Source of the DNA: Natronococcus sp. CG52
GTDB taxonomy: Archaea > Halobacteriota > Halobacteria > Halobacteriales > Natrialbaceae
Length of the DNA stretch: 64,000 nucleotides
NCBI RefSeq assembly: GCF_023913515.1
Contig: NZ_CP099392.1
Location: forward strand, 310,001 to 374,000
Reading direction: 5' to 3'
Part shown: in pieces, positions 9,130-17,361 of the stretch
Layout of the letters: the number at the start of each line of letters is the position of its first letter
Position numbering within the stretch: the stretch's first letter is position 1
Position numbers and translations under genes: made by a program
The notes under the pieces: generated by a model
What the model was told of the DNA's origin: nothing
Seen by the model: only the letters and a program-made list of their open reading frames with translations
The model's database searches: none

Positions 9130-9269
9130 CGAGAAGACGGGGCGCTCACGTTCGAGTGACGGGAAGCGAGTGGCGAGAGGCGGACCGAGCGACGACGGAC
9201 GCGGGTGTACCACCGTCCGCGAACGATAGGAACGTTTTTGGTGGATACTCGACATTGTCATGGTTACCC

Positions 9270-10475
9270 ATGACTCCCGGCGATCGCATTCTCGAGGGCG
9301 TGAGAGTCGTCGATCTGACGACGTTCGTTACCGGCGGCTTCTGCTCGTTGATGCTGGCCAATCAGGGGGCAGAGGTAATCAAGGTCGAACGTCCGGATGC
9401 AGGTGACGACAACCGTCACTCCGGTCCGCCGTTTATCGACGGCGAATCGCCGTATTTCTGGACGGTAAACTACGGAAAGAAAAGCGTCGAACTCGATCTC
9501 AAGACCGACGCCGGACGGGACGCGCTCTACGAGCTCGTCGGCGAGGCCGACGTCTTCCTGCAGAACTACCGGCCGGGGACGGCGGAACGCCTCGACGTCG
9601 ACGAGGAGACGATCCGCTCGTACAACGACGATATCGTCTACTGTGCGATCTCGGCGTTCGGGCAGACCGGTCCCTGGCGGGAACGGCCGGGGTACGACCT
9701 GATGATCCAGGGAATGAGTGGTATCATGAGCGTCACGGGGGAGGAGGGTGGAGAACCGGTGAAAGTCGGGCTCCCGATGACGGACCTCATTACGGCGATG
9801 TGGGCTGCGTTCGGTATCTCGAACGCGCTCTACCGGCGGGAACGAGTCGGCGAGGGAGAGTACATCGATCTCGGGATGCTCGACGCGGTACTCCCGTGGC
9901 TCACCAAACAGGCCGGGAAGGTCTTCGCCGACGAGTCCCCCTCGCGGATGGGGACGAAAGATCCCGTTCTCGCGCCGTACCAGACGTTCGAAACCGCCGA
10001 CGGACACATTAACGTCGCCTGTCTCAACCAGCGGCTCTGGAAGCGTCTCTGCCGGGCGATCGACCGTCCGGAACTCGTCGACGACGATCGCTTCGCGACC
10101 AACGCGGATCGCGTCGAACACATGGCCGACCTCGAGGACGAACTCGAGGCGACCTTTCGCGAACTGACGACCGACGAGTGGGTTACGCTGCTCGTCGAGG
10201 AGGCCGGCGTTCCAGCCGGTCCGGTTTTCGACGTCGAAGACGCACTCTACAACGAACAGACCGACGCTCGCAACAGTACGACGACGCTCGAGCATCCCGA
10301 GCGAGGAGAGATACCAGTCGTCGAACATCCCCTGAAATACGGCCGATCACGCAGCGGGTTCGAGTCGCCACCGCCACGGCTGGGCGAACACAACCGGAGC
10401 GTCTTCCGCGAGCTCGGCTACGAGGAAACCGAACTGGACGACCTCGAAGAACGGGGTGCCTTCGGTGGAGAGTGA
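9270..10475 (+). CDS. Class III CoA-transferase (CaiB/BaiF family)
   Basis: 401 residues starting MTPGDRILEGVRVVDLTTFV, the standard family opening. The segment GADVIK-type NQGAEVIKVERP (residues 31-42) and the GYDLMIQGMSG segment are present. Asp143 in GYD lines up with the catalytic aspartate of formyl-CoA transferase and of methylacyl-CoA racemase. The enzyme moves CoA between carboxylic acids, activating a substrate for degradation. The open frame extends far upstream out of register with MoeA, but only this ATG gives family sequence. A palindromic element begins 16 bases after the stop. Confidence 0.9.
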   Translation: MTPGDRILEGVRVVDLTTFVTGGFCSLMLANQGAEVIKVERPDAGDDNRHSGPPFIDGESPYFWTVNYGKKSVELDLKTDAGRDALYELVGEADVFLQNYRPGTAERLDVDEETIRSYNDDIVYCAISAFGQTGPWRERPGYDLMIQGMSGIMSVTGEEGGEPVKVGLPMTDLITAMWAAFGISNALYRRERVGEGEYIDLGMLDAVLPWLTKQAGKVFADESPSRMGTKDPVLAPYQTFETADGHINVACLNQRLWKRLCRAIDRPELVDDDRFATNADRVEHMADLEDELEATFRELTTDEWVTLLVEEAGVPAGPVFDVEDALYNEQTDARNSTTTLEHPERGEIPVVEHPLKYGRSRSGFESPPPRLGEHNRSVFRELGYEETELDDLEERGAFGGE

Positions 10476-10491
10476 GACGATAGCGCTCGAG

Positions 10492-10616
10492 CTATAGTAG
10501 TCACTGAAAATCGATGCACACCCGATCGCACGACGGGAGCGCGGGTCGGAGCGAGCGAAGCAAGCGAGAACCGCGGACAGTGCGATCGGTGTGTAAATCG
10601 TTTTAGCTGATACTAG
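10492..10616. mobile_element. Palindromic miniature element, copy 1 (MITE-like)
   Basis: A 125-base element with imperfect terminal inverted repeats, CTATAGTAGTCACTGAAA at the left and a diverged match at the right end (TTTTAGCTGATACTAG). Its inner arm from CGCACGACGGGAGCG to CGATCGGTGTG is the exact reverse complement of the core of the copy at 52153-52280. It has no coding capacity. It sits 16 bases after the CoA-transferase stop, so it may also end that transcript. Confidence 0.75.
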
Positions 10617-10789
10617 AGTCGAACGAGAGCTTCGTTGCGGTACCTCGACGATCAGTCGTCGGCTTCGACCGGGGGAATAGTTCGTACTCGTGGGTACGGA
10701 ACGTCTCCGAAGAAACCGAAATCAGTTACCTCCGGCGGAGAATGTGCCCCATCCCGGTTACTTATGTGGGATCCCCGTGAGAACCACTC

Positions 10790-11026
10790 ATGATTCGAGA
10801 TGTCGCCTCGCGCTCTGCACTACAGGCGCGAAAGCGCGCCGTCATCAAGACGCTCTGTTACCGCCTGTTCATGCTGTTGATCACCGTTGCTGTCGCGTGG
10901 TTGATCGTCGGTGACGTTGGAGACGCACTGAACATCGGATTACTGACGAACGCACTGAAGACTGGGACGTACTACTTCTACGAACGGGTCTGGGATCACA
11001 TTACCTGGGGAGTGTCGTCCTCGTGA
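10790..11026 (+). CDS. DUF2061 small membrane protein
   Basis: 78 residues. The family pattern is clear: basic N-terminus ARKRAVIKTLCYRLFM, first helix LLITVAVAWLIVG, then ALNIGLLTNALKTGTYYFYERVWDHI with the characteristic YYxYERxW. Two membrane segments are predicted. Molecular function is unknown. A TATA-like TTACTTATG lies about 32 bases upstream of the ATG. It is the last normal-composition gene before the A+T-rich mobile zone. Confidence 0.85.
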   Translation: MIRDVASRSALQARKRAVIKTLCYRLFMLLITVAVAWLIVGDVGDALNIGLLTNALKTGTYYFYERVWDHITWGVSSS

Positions 11027-11187
11027 GCCAAACGTAACCCGTCATCACGGTAGTACCGTTTCGGTGGAATTCGTTTAAACCCCTGTTCTCGTTCTGTGGC
11101 GTATTATTCACGAGAAACGCGGTGTCCGAAACGCCGTTTTCTGCTTACTTCGCGGAACGATAAACTACTATTCGCGATATGTATTGT

Positions 11188-11227
11188 TCTATCCTGAAGG
11201 CAGGCACGTCAGAAATAATCGGTTGAA
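11188..11227 (+). repeat. 40-base direct repeat, left copy
   Basis: The 40 bases from TCTATCCTGAAGGCAGG to ATAATCGGTTGAA match 13881-13920 at 36 of 40 positions in the same orientation. The pair flanks the transposase region. Confidence 0.7.
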
Positions 11228-11336
11228 TTTCTCATTCAACGGACTTTATTTCACGACCGCTTCTTGCGGACTAGCCGTTCAATATAGGTGAAACAATTAA
11301 CGTTAGAACAATCAATACCTCAGTCAATTATTATTT

Positions 11337-11552
11337 CTAATTACGGTCGTGTTGTGGTTGAGCCTTCTTAAATAGAGGCCACGCGACTACCGACAACCCG
11401 ATGAAAATGAGGAGAAATGCGGCTCCCAGCCATGTAACTGGTAGTCCGGAGAGGTATAATCCATAGGTCCCGATGAGTGCCAGCACTATAACTGCTATAA
11501 GGACTAAGTGAACATCTCCGAAAGCACCAGTCGCATTTGAATCACCATACAT
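11337..11552 (-). CDS. Small two-helix membrane protein, unknown
   Basis: 71 residues, MYGDSNATGAFGDVHLVLIA onward, with two hydrophobic helices (about 16-33 and 38-58) and a short charged tail. Base composition is much lower in G+C than neighbouring genes. It lies within the candidate insertion sequence and is read divergently from the transposase. It could be a passenger gene or an older local gene. No family recognised. Confidence 0.5.
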   Translation of the reverse strand: MYGDSNATGAFGDVHLVLIAVIVLALIGTYGLYLSGLPVTWLGAAFLLIFIGLSVVAWPLFKKAQPQHDRN

Positions 11553-11769
11553 AATGTATTCTACACACTATTTATGTAAGTGTCTTATGGTGAAAATCCT
11601 ATACTAGTCAATCCTCGTCTATGTCGGTTGTAATTTACGTCGTACAACATTTGTGCCGTGTATCTTGCACGGCATCAAGAACATCTATTACAACGACAAA
11701 AGTTCCAGTGGTCAGTGCGCACGCTGTACTTATCGGATGTTCTCCGTTCAGGGTTTCATCAAGATACAT

Positions 11770-11782
11770 ACTATTATATAAG
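11770..11782 (+). promoter_or_regulatory. TATA-like box of the transposase gene
   Basis: ACTATTATATAAG is centred about 30 bases before the GTG start at 11806, consistent with a leaderless transcript. Confidence 0.5.
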
Positions 11783-11805
11783 ACGTTTCTCGTGCTATCA
11801 ACGTA

Positions 11806-13692
11806 GTGTCGGTTGCTCAACCTACTGACTCCCCGTTTGACCACGACAGGTACTTCACGTTCACTGTCAACGACAAGACCTACACCGGAAGTATTCACTT
11901 CCTCACCCACTACGCCGGGAAGCCAGACTTCGTAGAAGTCTTGCGAAGTGCCTTCTTCCGAGATGAAACCTATGGCGATACCCGGGCGGCATGGCATCGG
12001 AACACCACGTCATTTTACGCGTGGGTGAAAGCGCACATGCTTCGGCTTGCGTGGGACTGCCGTGAAGGGTTCCTCCACCACTTCCTTCACTCATTCCCCA
12101 ATATCTGCCGCGACTTTGGATTCCCCGTCGCTCACAACCGCGACCTGAGCGGAGCACCGAGCCAGTCCCGGCTCTGGGAGATGTGGAACAAAGAGTTCAC
12201 CGACGTACAACGAGAGTTTGTCCGAACAGCTACCGAGGAAGCCCTCACCTTCGCCCGCGAACAAGGCATTCCCGCACCGGACCCAGTGTTCCGACCCGAA
12301 GAACGCGACATCTCCTCGAAACGGAGCGAACAGCGACTCGTCGCTGAGAAGACCAAAGAGGTCTGGCAACAGGCCAAGCCGTTCGTCACGGATACGTTCT
12401 ACCTGAAGCGAGCCGACAATAGCGTGATTCACGAGAACGCGTTCTGGGAACAGCACGCGTATATGGGAATGCGCGAGAATATGTACGCTCAAAGCGGCCA
12501 GCACTCATTCTACATCGACTCCCAGCGCAACCAGACGCCGAGCGCATCCAATCACCGCTACCAGATAGGGAAGCTCACCGTCGAGGAGACACGCTCGATG
12601 CTCCACGCGACAACCCGGATGCTCATCGCCCGCGCTCGCCACAACTCCGAACTCGTCGGCAAACTCTGGGCTGCCATCGACATTACCAAGGGGAACCCGT
12701 GGACGGGAAACATCGAGCGCGACGAGGACGACAACATCACGGAAGACTGGATTCTCGGCTACAAAGACGGTGAAGTGTACTACCAGTGGGCGACCATCCA
12801 GATTGTGGGCTACGACATCCCACTCGTGCTGGACGCAATACCCGTCAAGCGTGGAATGAAGCGAGCCGACATCGTGGATACCCTGCTGGAGAACGCGCTC
12901 AACCTCGTAGACGACATCGAACTCGTGATGATGGACAGAGAGTTCGATAATGATGGCGTGAAGGACGCGTGTGATAAGCACGGCGTCTACTACCTGAACG
13001 GCGCACGCAAACGCCAATCTGAAAAAGCGACATGCACGCGACTTCGCCGTGCCGGAAAAACGGTTCACATCGAAGAGGAAACAGTCGCAGATGGTCCGAC
13101 TCGCAAGCGGATGTTCCTCCCCTCCAGCACGGACGACCCTGATGCGGAGGATATGGAAGAGAGCAGCGAACCCGTAAAGGGGAGTTCGGATGTCCGCGAG
13201 GAGATGCGTGAAGACCTCGCTGAACTCGGTATCGACCTAAACGATGACAACAACCGGCGCAGTTTCGGTCCGGTCATTGACGACCTCCGTGAGCAGGAGG
13301 CAAACGAGCCGTCTGTCGGAAGCGGCGAGGATGCGCAGGCGTATGCGTTGTTCGAGACGAACCACCCCAGCGTGACGCTGAATGACGACGAAAGCGAGAT
13401 AGAGCGCGTTCACATGGTTGAGCGGATGGTTCGCCGGTATCGCCACCGCTGGGGCATCGAGAACGGCTACAAGCAAATCAAGACGTTCCGCGTCCGAACG
13501 ACGAGTAAACGCCACACGTATCGGTTCTTCAACTTCGTGTTCGCGTGCGTACTGTACAACGTCTGGCGGCTCGTAGACTTGCTGGTGAAACTGGCCATCG
13601 ACGGCGAAAACGCGACGTACGCGCCGCGCGTGGACGCCAATCAGTTCCTCACGGTGGCGAAGAAGTACTACGGTCTCGACCCGCCCGGCTAA
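11806..13692 (+). CDS. Transposase, large haloarchaeal DDE (IS4-like) type
   Basis: 628 residues with a GTG start. An RNase-H-like DDE fold is suggested by three stretches. LWAAIDITKGNPW carries the first Asp, and ELVMMDREFDNDGVKDAC the second. The C-terminal YRHRWGIENGYKQIKTFRVRTTS has the Y-(x2)-R-(x3)-E-(x6)-K-like signature of IS4-type enzymes, followed by the hydrophobic FFNFVFACVLYNVWRL. An acidic low-complexity insert at about 430-510 separates the second Asp from the catalytic Glu. It is longer than common IS4 transposases. It appears intact. I cannot assign the exact IS family. Confidence 0.88.
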   Translation: MSVAQPTDSPFDHDRYFTFTVNDKTYTGSIHFLTHYAGKPDFVEVLRSAFFRDETYGDTRAAWHRNTTSFYAWVKAHMLRLAWDCREGFLHHFLHSFPNICRDFGFPVAHNRDLSGAPSQSRLWEMWNKEFTDVQREFVRTATEEALTFAREQGIPAPDPVFRPEERDISSKRSEQRLVAEKTKEVWQQAKPFVTDTFYLKRADNSVIHENAFWEQHAYMGMRENMYAQSGQHSFYIDSQRNQTPSASNHRYQIGKLTVEETRSMLHATTRMLIARARHNSELVGKLWAAIDITKGNPWTGNIERDEDDNITEDWILGYKDGEVYYQWATIQIVGYDIPLVLDAIPVKRGMKRADIVDTLLENALNLVDDIELVMMDREFDNDGVKDACDKHGVYYLNGARKRQSEKATCTRLRRAGKTVHIEEETVADGPTRKRMFLPSSTDDPDAEDMEESSEPVKGSSDVREEMREDLAELGIDLNDDNNRRSFGPVIDDLREQEANEPSVGSGEDAQAYALFETNHPSVTLNDDESEIERVHMVERMVRRYRHRWGIENGYKQIKTFRVRTTSKRHTYRFFNFVFACVLYNVWRLVDLLVKLAIDGENATYAPRVDANQFLTVAKKYYGLDPPG

Positions 13693-13880
13693 CGCCGAGC
13701 GTCCCCGTGTTCGCTGACCGCTGAGCGGCAGCACTGTTCTGTACCCTCTATTTTCGGCTGATTCCTATCTGTTTCTGTACTGGCCACCTCATCCTACTCC
13801 ACCGACTTTTTCGTACAAGGAGATTGTAGCGGGAGAAACTATGGCTCAACCAATTATTTGTCTACATGCCTGCCTTCTAT

Positions 13881-13920
13881 TCTATCCTGAAGTCAGGCGC
13901 GTCAGAAATAATCGCTTGGA
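13881..13920 (+). repeat. 40-base direct repeat, right copy
   Basis: The 40 bases from TCTATCCTGAAGTCAGG to ATAATCGCTTGGA match the left copy at 11188-11227 (36 of 40). Its GAAGTCAGGC can also pair with GCCTGCCTTC just upstream, forming a possible hairpin. Confidence 0.7.
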
Positions 13921-13984
13921 TTGGCTTAACCGGATTATCTGCCAGACCGAACGTGATAATCACACACCACAGTAACTATCTATC

Positions 13985-14368
13985 ATGGAAACCTGTGATG
14001 CGAAGCCATCTGATACTGAAGCCGTCCGAGCGGCTCATTCTAATTCCACCACGCGGCTTGAAACTGAGGCATATAGCGAAGAACAAGTTAATGCGTGGGC
14101 ACAAGGATGTGAATCCGCAGACTATACCTCGGCTATCGAGTCTGAGGAGTCGGCGTTCGTTGTAGCCGAGGTCGATGGCAAAGTCGTGGCGTTCGGGTCT
14201 CTGAAATTTGCGTCTCCTGATGCATACGAAGCGGACGTAGATGCCGAAGTTACGGGTGTCTATGTCCACCCATCTGTCGCTCGGGAAGGTGTTGGGACAC
14301 GTACCTATGTAAACAACCTCGGGCGCGGTGGCCCGAGGCTTTTGTTGGTTCCCTCAGCCGTGCGATAG
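13985..14368 (+). pseudogene. GNAT acetyltransferase, C-terminus lost to an insertion
   Basis: The first about 107 residues are a GNAT N-acetyltransferase: FVVAEVDGKVVAFGSLKF, then EVTGVYVHPSVAREGVGTR, which carries the start of the acetyl-CoA-binding R/Q-x-x-G-x-G/A loop. After GVGTR the frame runs into TYVNNLGRGG, encoded by a hairpin-bounded element, and stops at 14368. The helices that complete the CoA site and the last strands are missing, so it should be inactive. Base composition is lower in G+C than the window average. The remainder of the domain was not found downstream. Confidence 0.8.
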
Positions 14369-14470
14369 CACTCCCTGTTCCGCGAGGAAACGGGATGAGG
14401 TTGGGCGGCTTACGCGCCCCGACCCGGACAGACGCACCAACCGCACCTGCGGTTGGGTTTTGTGAGTCCG
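14310..14470. mobile_element. Short hairpin-bounded element (possible IS200/IS605-derived remnant)
   Basis: The stretch begins at a GNAT break and ends at a break in an opposite-strand membrane-protein gene. It carries two perfect hairpins: CCTCGGGC with GCCCGAGG (14317-14338) and CCAACCGCA with TGCGGTTGG (14437-14456). Subterminal hairpins are typical of IS200/IS605 ends and of derived non-autonomous elements in haloarchaea. No transposase or TnpB lies within. The exact boundaries are approximate. Confidence 0.5.
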
Positions 14471-14599
14471 GTAATTCGCGTTTTTGGCGTCCAATGGTAA
14501 ATTCGGATTTGTCTGTAGCCACGGGAGATACGCACCGACCGAGATGGTGATCGCCCCCGCCACTGTTAGAAGCGGATTACAAATCCGTTGGGATACCAT
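14470..14599 (-). pseudogene. Membrane protein, N-terminal fragment
   Basis: From the ATG at 14599 the product reads MVSQRICNPLLTVAG and AITISVGAYLPWLQTNPNLP, a plausible first membrane helix with a conserved-looking loop. After LPLDAKN it passes into the hairpin-bounded element and becomes arginine-rich nonsense. Only about 40 residues remain. It is the second gene cut by the element. The family is not identified. Confidence 0.5.
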
Positions 14600-14857
14600 G
14601 CACCCACTTATATACGGCACGGTAAATGTGTTCTACTAACACAAAGAGATTTGACCAATAGTAGCGATACCCCATCGATTCCTACGACCGATTCTTTCAA
14701 ACCCGAGCGATTATCCTTGCATTCCGTAGTAGCGGTGAAACAGCGTCCGTCTCGGTCCAGTCTCGAGTAAAACGTACAACTGGACTCGGGATCGATATCG
14801 TGAACAGCGCTACTCATTACGGACTGATTCGGCCACCACGGGATGGAGACGGACCGG

Positions 14858-15016
14858 TTACGAGTCGTCGTATTCCGAGCTATCGTACTCTGCAATCTCC
14901 GACGAACCACACGAGGGACAGACCCGCTGGACTGACTCGAGCGTCGTCCCACAGTCCCGACACTCGTAGATCACGTCGTCGTCGGATAACCACCGCCGCA
15001 CAGTGGTGAGGGACAT
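14858..15016 (-). CDS. 52-residue zinc ribbon protein
   Basis: A short gene, MSLTTVRRWLSDDDVIYECR onward. It has two CxxC pairs (CRDC at 19-22 and CPSC at 33-36) spaced as in a rubredoxin-like zinc ribbon, and an acidic tail EYDSSEYDDS. Haloarchaea encode many such single-ribbon micro-proteins, some of which influence stress or biofilm behaviour; the role here is unknown. Codon usage and acidity are normal for the window, and there is no stop inside. It stands alone between decayed genes. Confidence 0.75.
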   Translation of the reverse strand: MSLTTVRRWLSDDDVIYECRDCGTTLESVQRVCPSCGSSEIAEYDSSEYDDS

Positions 15017-15210
15017 AACACATGTAGTTCTTCAGCAGTTCTAAAGGTATTTGCTTTCGATCGCCGGGGGTACTGGTGAAACACGCCATATCCGATAGAG
15101 CATCGGTGTTAATCCTGGTAATTTGACTGATGTTGAAGCTGTAAATTTCTGACCGCCGCTGATCCGTTGAATCTACTCGAGTTCCGCGTCGCCAGCCGGC
15201 TTGCTCGTCG

Positions 15211-15695
15211 TTAGAACGACCCGGTCGAGCCCGGATCCCGATCGGCGAGCATCGAGCGGTCGAGGTAAAGTCGTTCGAGTCCGCTGTCGCGGGCGCGTTC
15301 GAACACCTCCTCGTACTCTTCCTCGGTGATCGGCCGAACGTCGACAAACGTCGCTTCGGAAATCTCGCCTGCGACGAACTCCAGCGCTCGCTTCGCACCC
15401 TCGACGGGATTCGGCGTGACGAGATGGCGCACGAGGAGGCCGCCGGTCGCGAGCCCGGTGTCGTCGAAACGGAGGTAGATCTCAGCGATCTCCGCGGGCG
15501 TGGCGGGTTCGCCTTCGGCCTCTCGACTGGGATGTCGTCGGCCTGGCACGTAGCGATGTCGTCTGCGGTCCGATCGACGCGACAGTCGTACGCGCAGAGA
15601 TCGCAGTTCGCCTACCGACTCCAGAGGTCGTCTACGCGGTCCTCGAACTCCGTCCTCGAGGGACCGTGAGAGTTTGGCGTCGCCTCTGGCGTGCC
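15211..15695 (-). pseudogene. Radical SAM protein remnant (PflX-like)
   Basis: Two pieces in different frames are visible. About 15690-15560 gives FEDRVDDLWSR, then a TAG stop, then ANCDLCAYDCRVDRTADD, the N-terminal cysteine segment of PflX-like radical SAM proteins. From about 15510 to 15213 another frame gives IAEIYLRFDDTGLATGG, LLVRHLVTPNPVEGAKRAL and ITEEEYEEVFERARDSG, the C-terminal part. The middle of the barrel with the CxxxCxxC cluster motif is missing. With a stop, a frameshift and a large deletion it is a true pseudogene. Confidence 0.75.
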
Positions 15696-16523
15696 GGTTC
15701 TCGTGTCGCGTGCTATGGCAACCAGCCGATAAATCGCGTTTCAAGCTATCGGACAGCACGATCGTCGCCGCCACTATCGTACAAAACGCGACCGAACGCT
15801 ACGCTGCAGTTACGAAACCGCGGAAAAGTACGAGGAGTGAACGACACCGCGTTTCCGGTGAATATTCGGTAGTGAACCGACAGTACGTGTTATTTCGCGT
15901 ATCGACCTCTTGGCGTGCTCACGGCCGCCCCTATCGGATTCTCGAGGGGGGATCGATCCGTTGGGTCGTTTGCGCTCACGAGGCCGCGCACTCTCCCGAA
16001 ACACGCGTGGATCCCTTTCCGTGAAATCTGACGCGCTAGCGCGACGAAATTCGTGAAAATGCGATCGAGTGTGCCTGTGTGTCCCGTACGATTCGAACGG
16101 GTTCGAGCGGTCGGTAGCACGGCGTCGAGCCAGCATCCGGGTAGATGCCAGCGGAGGGCGTATCACGTGTGACACCCTCGGAACCGATACCCAGCGGGGC
16201 TGAGGAAGAACGAACCGGTAGACGCAGCACAGTCGTCCTGTTACTTCGGCGTCCCGATCGACAGCGTCCAAACACTCAAGTATCGAATCTACGGCGTCAG
16301 AGTATCGATGTCCGGCGAGTAAGAGGTGTACGACATTCATCGGTTACAGTCACTCATCGGTCCGGATATCTCTAGTTGAAACGATAGCTCCGATCGTAAC
16401 ACTGTGCCTACCACAGTTCTATCGTTCAATTTCGACCGGTCAACGGTTGCGCTCGTCACACGTGTCTTCTTCAGAACAGGTACACGACGATTACTAATCA
16501 GGGAGTCAACCGATGGCTCGATC
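15696..16523. other. Intergenic stretch without recognised features
   Basis: Open frames here are arginine-rich antisense-type reading with no conserved look. No repeat, RNA gene or strong hairpin was found. A TATA-like region just before 16524 probably serves the lipoprotein gene. Confidence 0.4.
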
Positions 16524-17129
16524 ATGGAGAGACGAAAGATACTCCTCGGAAGCGGAGCAGCGATCGCAACCGCACTCGCCGGCTGTTCGAGCACCGAAAC
16601 TGACGATCCCCGGTCGGATGACGAATCGGACGATACGACGGAATCGTTCGGCGACGACACGGACGGTGCAGACGGCAGTGAAGACGGCGAAAACGGACAG
16701 GACGATACTGAGGGAGAGGGCGACGCTGACGACGTCAGCGAAGACGACCAGGGCGCCGACGAATCGGACGGGGAAGACAGCCAGGAGCAGATCCCCGGCT
16801 TCAACCGAGCGGAGTTCGAAACCAGCACCGACGACGTTTCGGTGACGAACGTCACGCGCGACGACGCCTCGGTCACCGTCGTCGCCGAAGCGGATGAACT
16901 CGACGAAGACGAACTGAACGCCGAACTCGAGTCGGGCGTCCTCGCGTTCGCGGACTCGATCGACGACGCCGAAGCGTTCACCGAAGAGATCGACGCCGTT
17001 CCCTGGCATATCAACTACAACGGCTTCAACGTCGCCGTGTTCGAGATCGAGAGCGAGTGGATCGTGGAGTACGCGAACGGCGAGATCTCGGAGGACGAAC
17101 TCGAAGAGCGGATTCTCGAGACGGCCTAA
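16524..17129 (+). CDS. Tat-exported lipoprotein, unknown
   Basis: 201 residues from ATG 16524. The signal MERRKILLGSGAAIATALAGC has the twin-arginine pair and a lipobox LAGC with Cys21, so it should be exported by Tat and lipid-anchored outside. Residues 25-95 are a Glu/Asp/Ser-rich linker. The C-terminal about 100 residues (RAEFETSTDDVSVTNVTRDD to the end) form a small alpha/beta domain without known motifs. It lies in a run of exported-protein genes. Function unknown. Confidence 0.8.
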   Translation: MERRKILLGSGAAIATALAGCSSTETDDPRSDDESDDTTESFGDDTDGADGSEDGENGQDDTEGEGDADDVSEDDQGADESDGEDSQEQIPGFNRAEFETSTDDVSVTNVTRDDASVTVVAEADELDEDELNAELESGVLAFADSIDDAEAFTEEIDAVPWHINYNGFNVAVFEIESEWIVEYANGEISEDELEERILETA

Positions 17130-17361
17130 CCGACGGGAGAAGGCACCAACCGCGACCTCCTCGACTCGTCTCGGATTGCGGCCGTTCGGCACTCGAGACT
17201 CGTCTTCAGTAGGTCTTTCGGTCCTATTACAGGTACCGTTAGTTCTCCGAAAATCGAACTGACGCGACACATAATTCTAACCCCGATGACAACTAACTCA
17301 CAGCTATTGAAAATATTCGGAACTCATTATAGTTAATCTATGAACTAATACTTCGGACACT

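Larger units (their letters stand above)
11196..13877. mobile_element. Candidate insertion sequence with 14-base terminal inverted repeats
   Basis: GAAGGCAGGCACGT (11196-11209) and ACATGCCTGCCTTC (13864-13877) are inverted copies with one mismatch. They enclose the transposase gene and a 71-residue membrane protein gene. TCTATCCT occurs just before the left end and, three bases offset, just after the right end, as a target duplication might. The flanking similarity is longer than a normal duplication (40 bases), so the true ends are uncertain. The left third is A+T-rich, unlike the rest of the window. Confidence 0.4.

Noticed and set aside
8538-9269. Upstream extension of the CoA-transferase frame
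   Set aside because: It lies out of register inside MoeA and is arginine-rich; the family start is at 9270.
15810-16340. Minus-strand frame of 176 codons
   Set aside because: Composition is basic and irregular, unlike haloarchaeal proteins, and no motif is seen.
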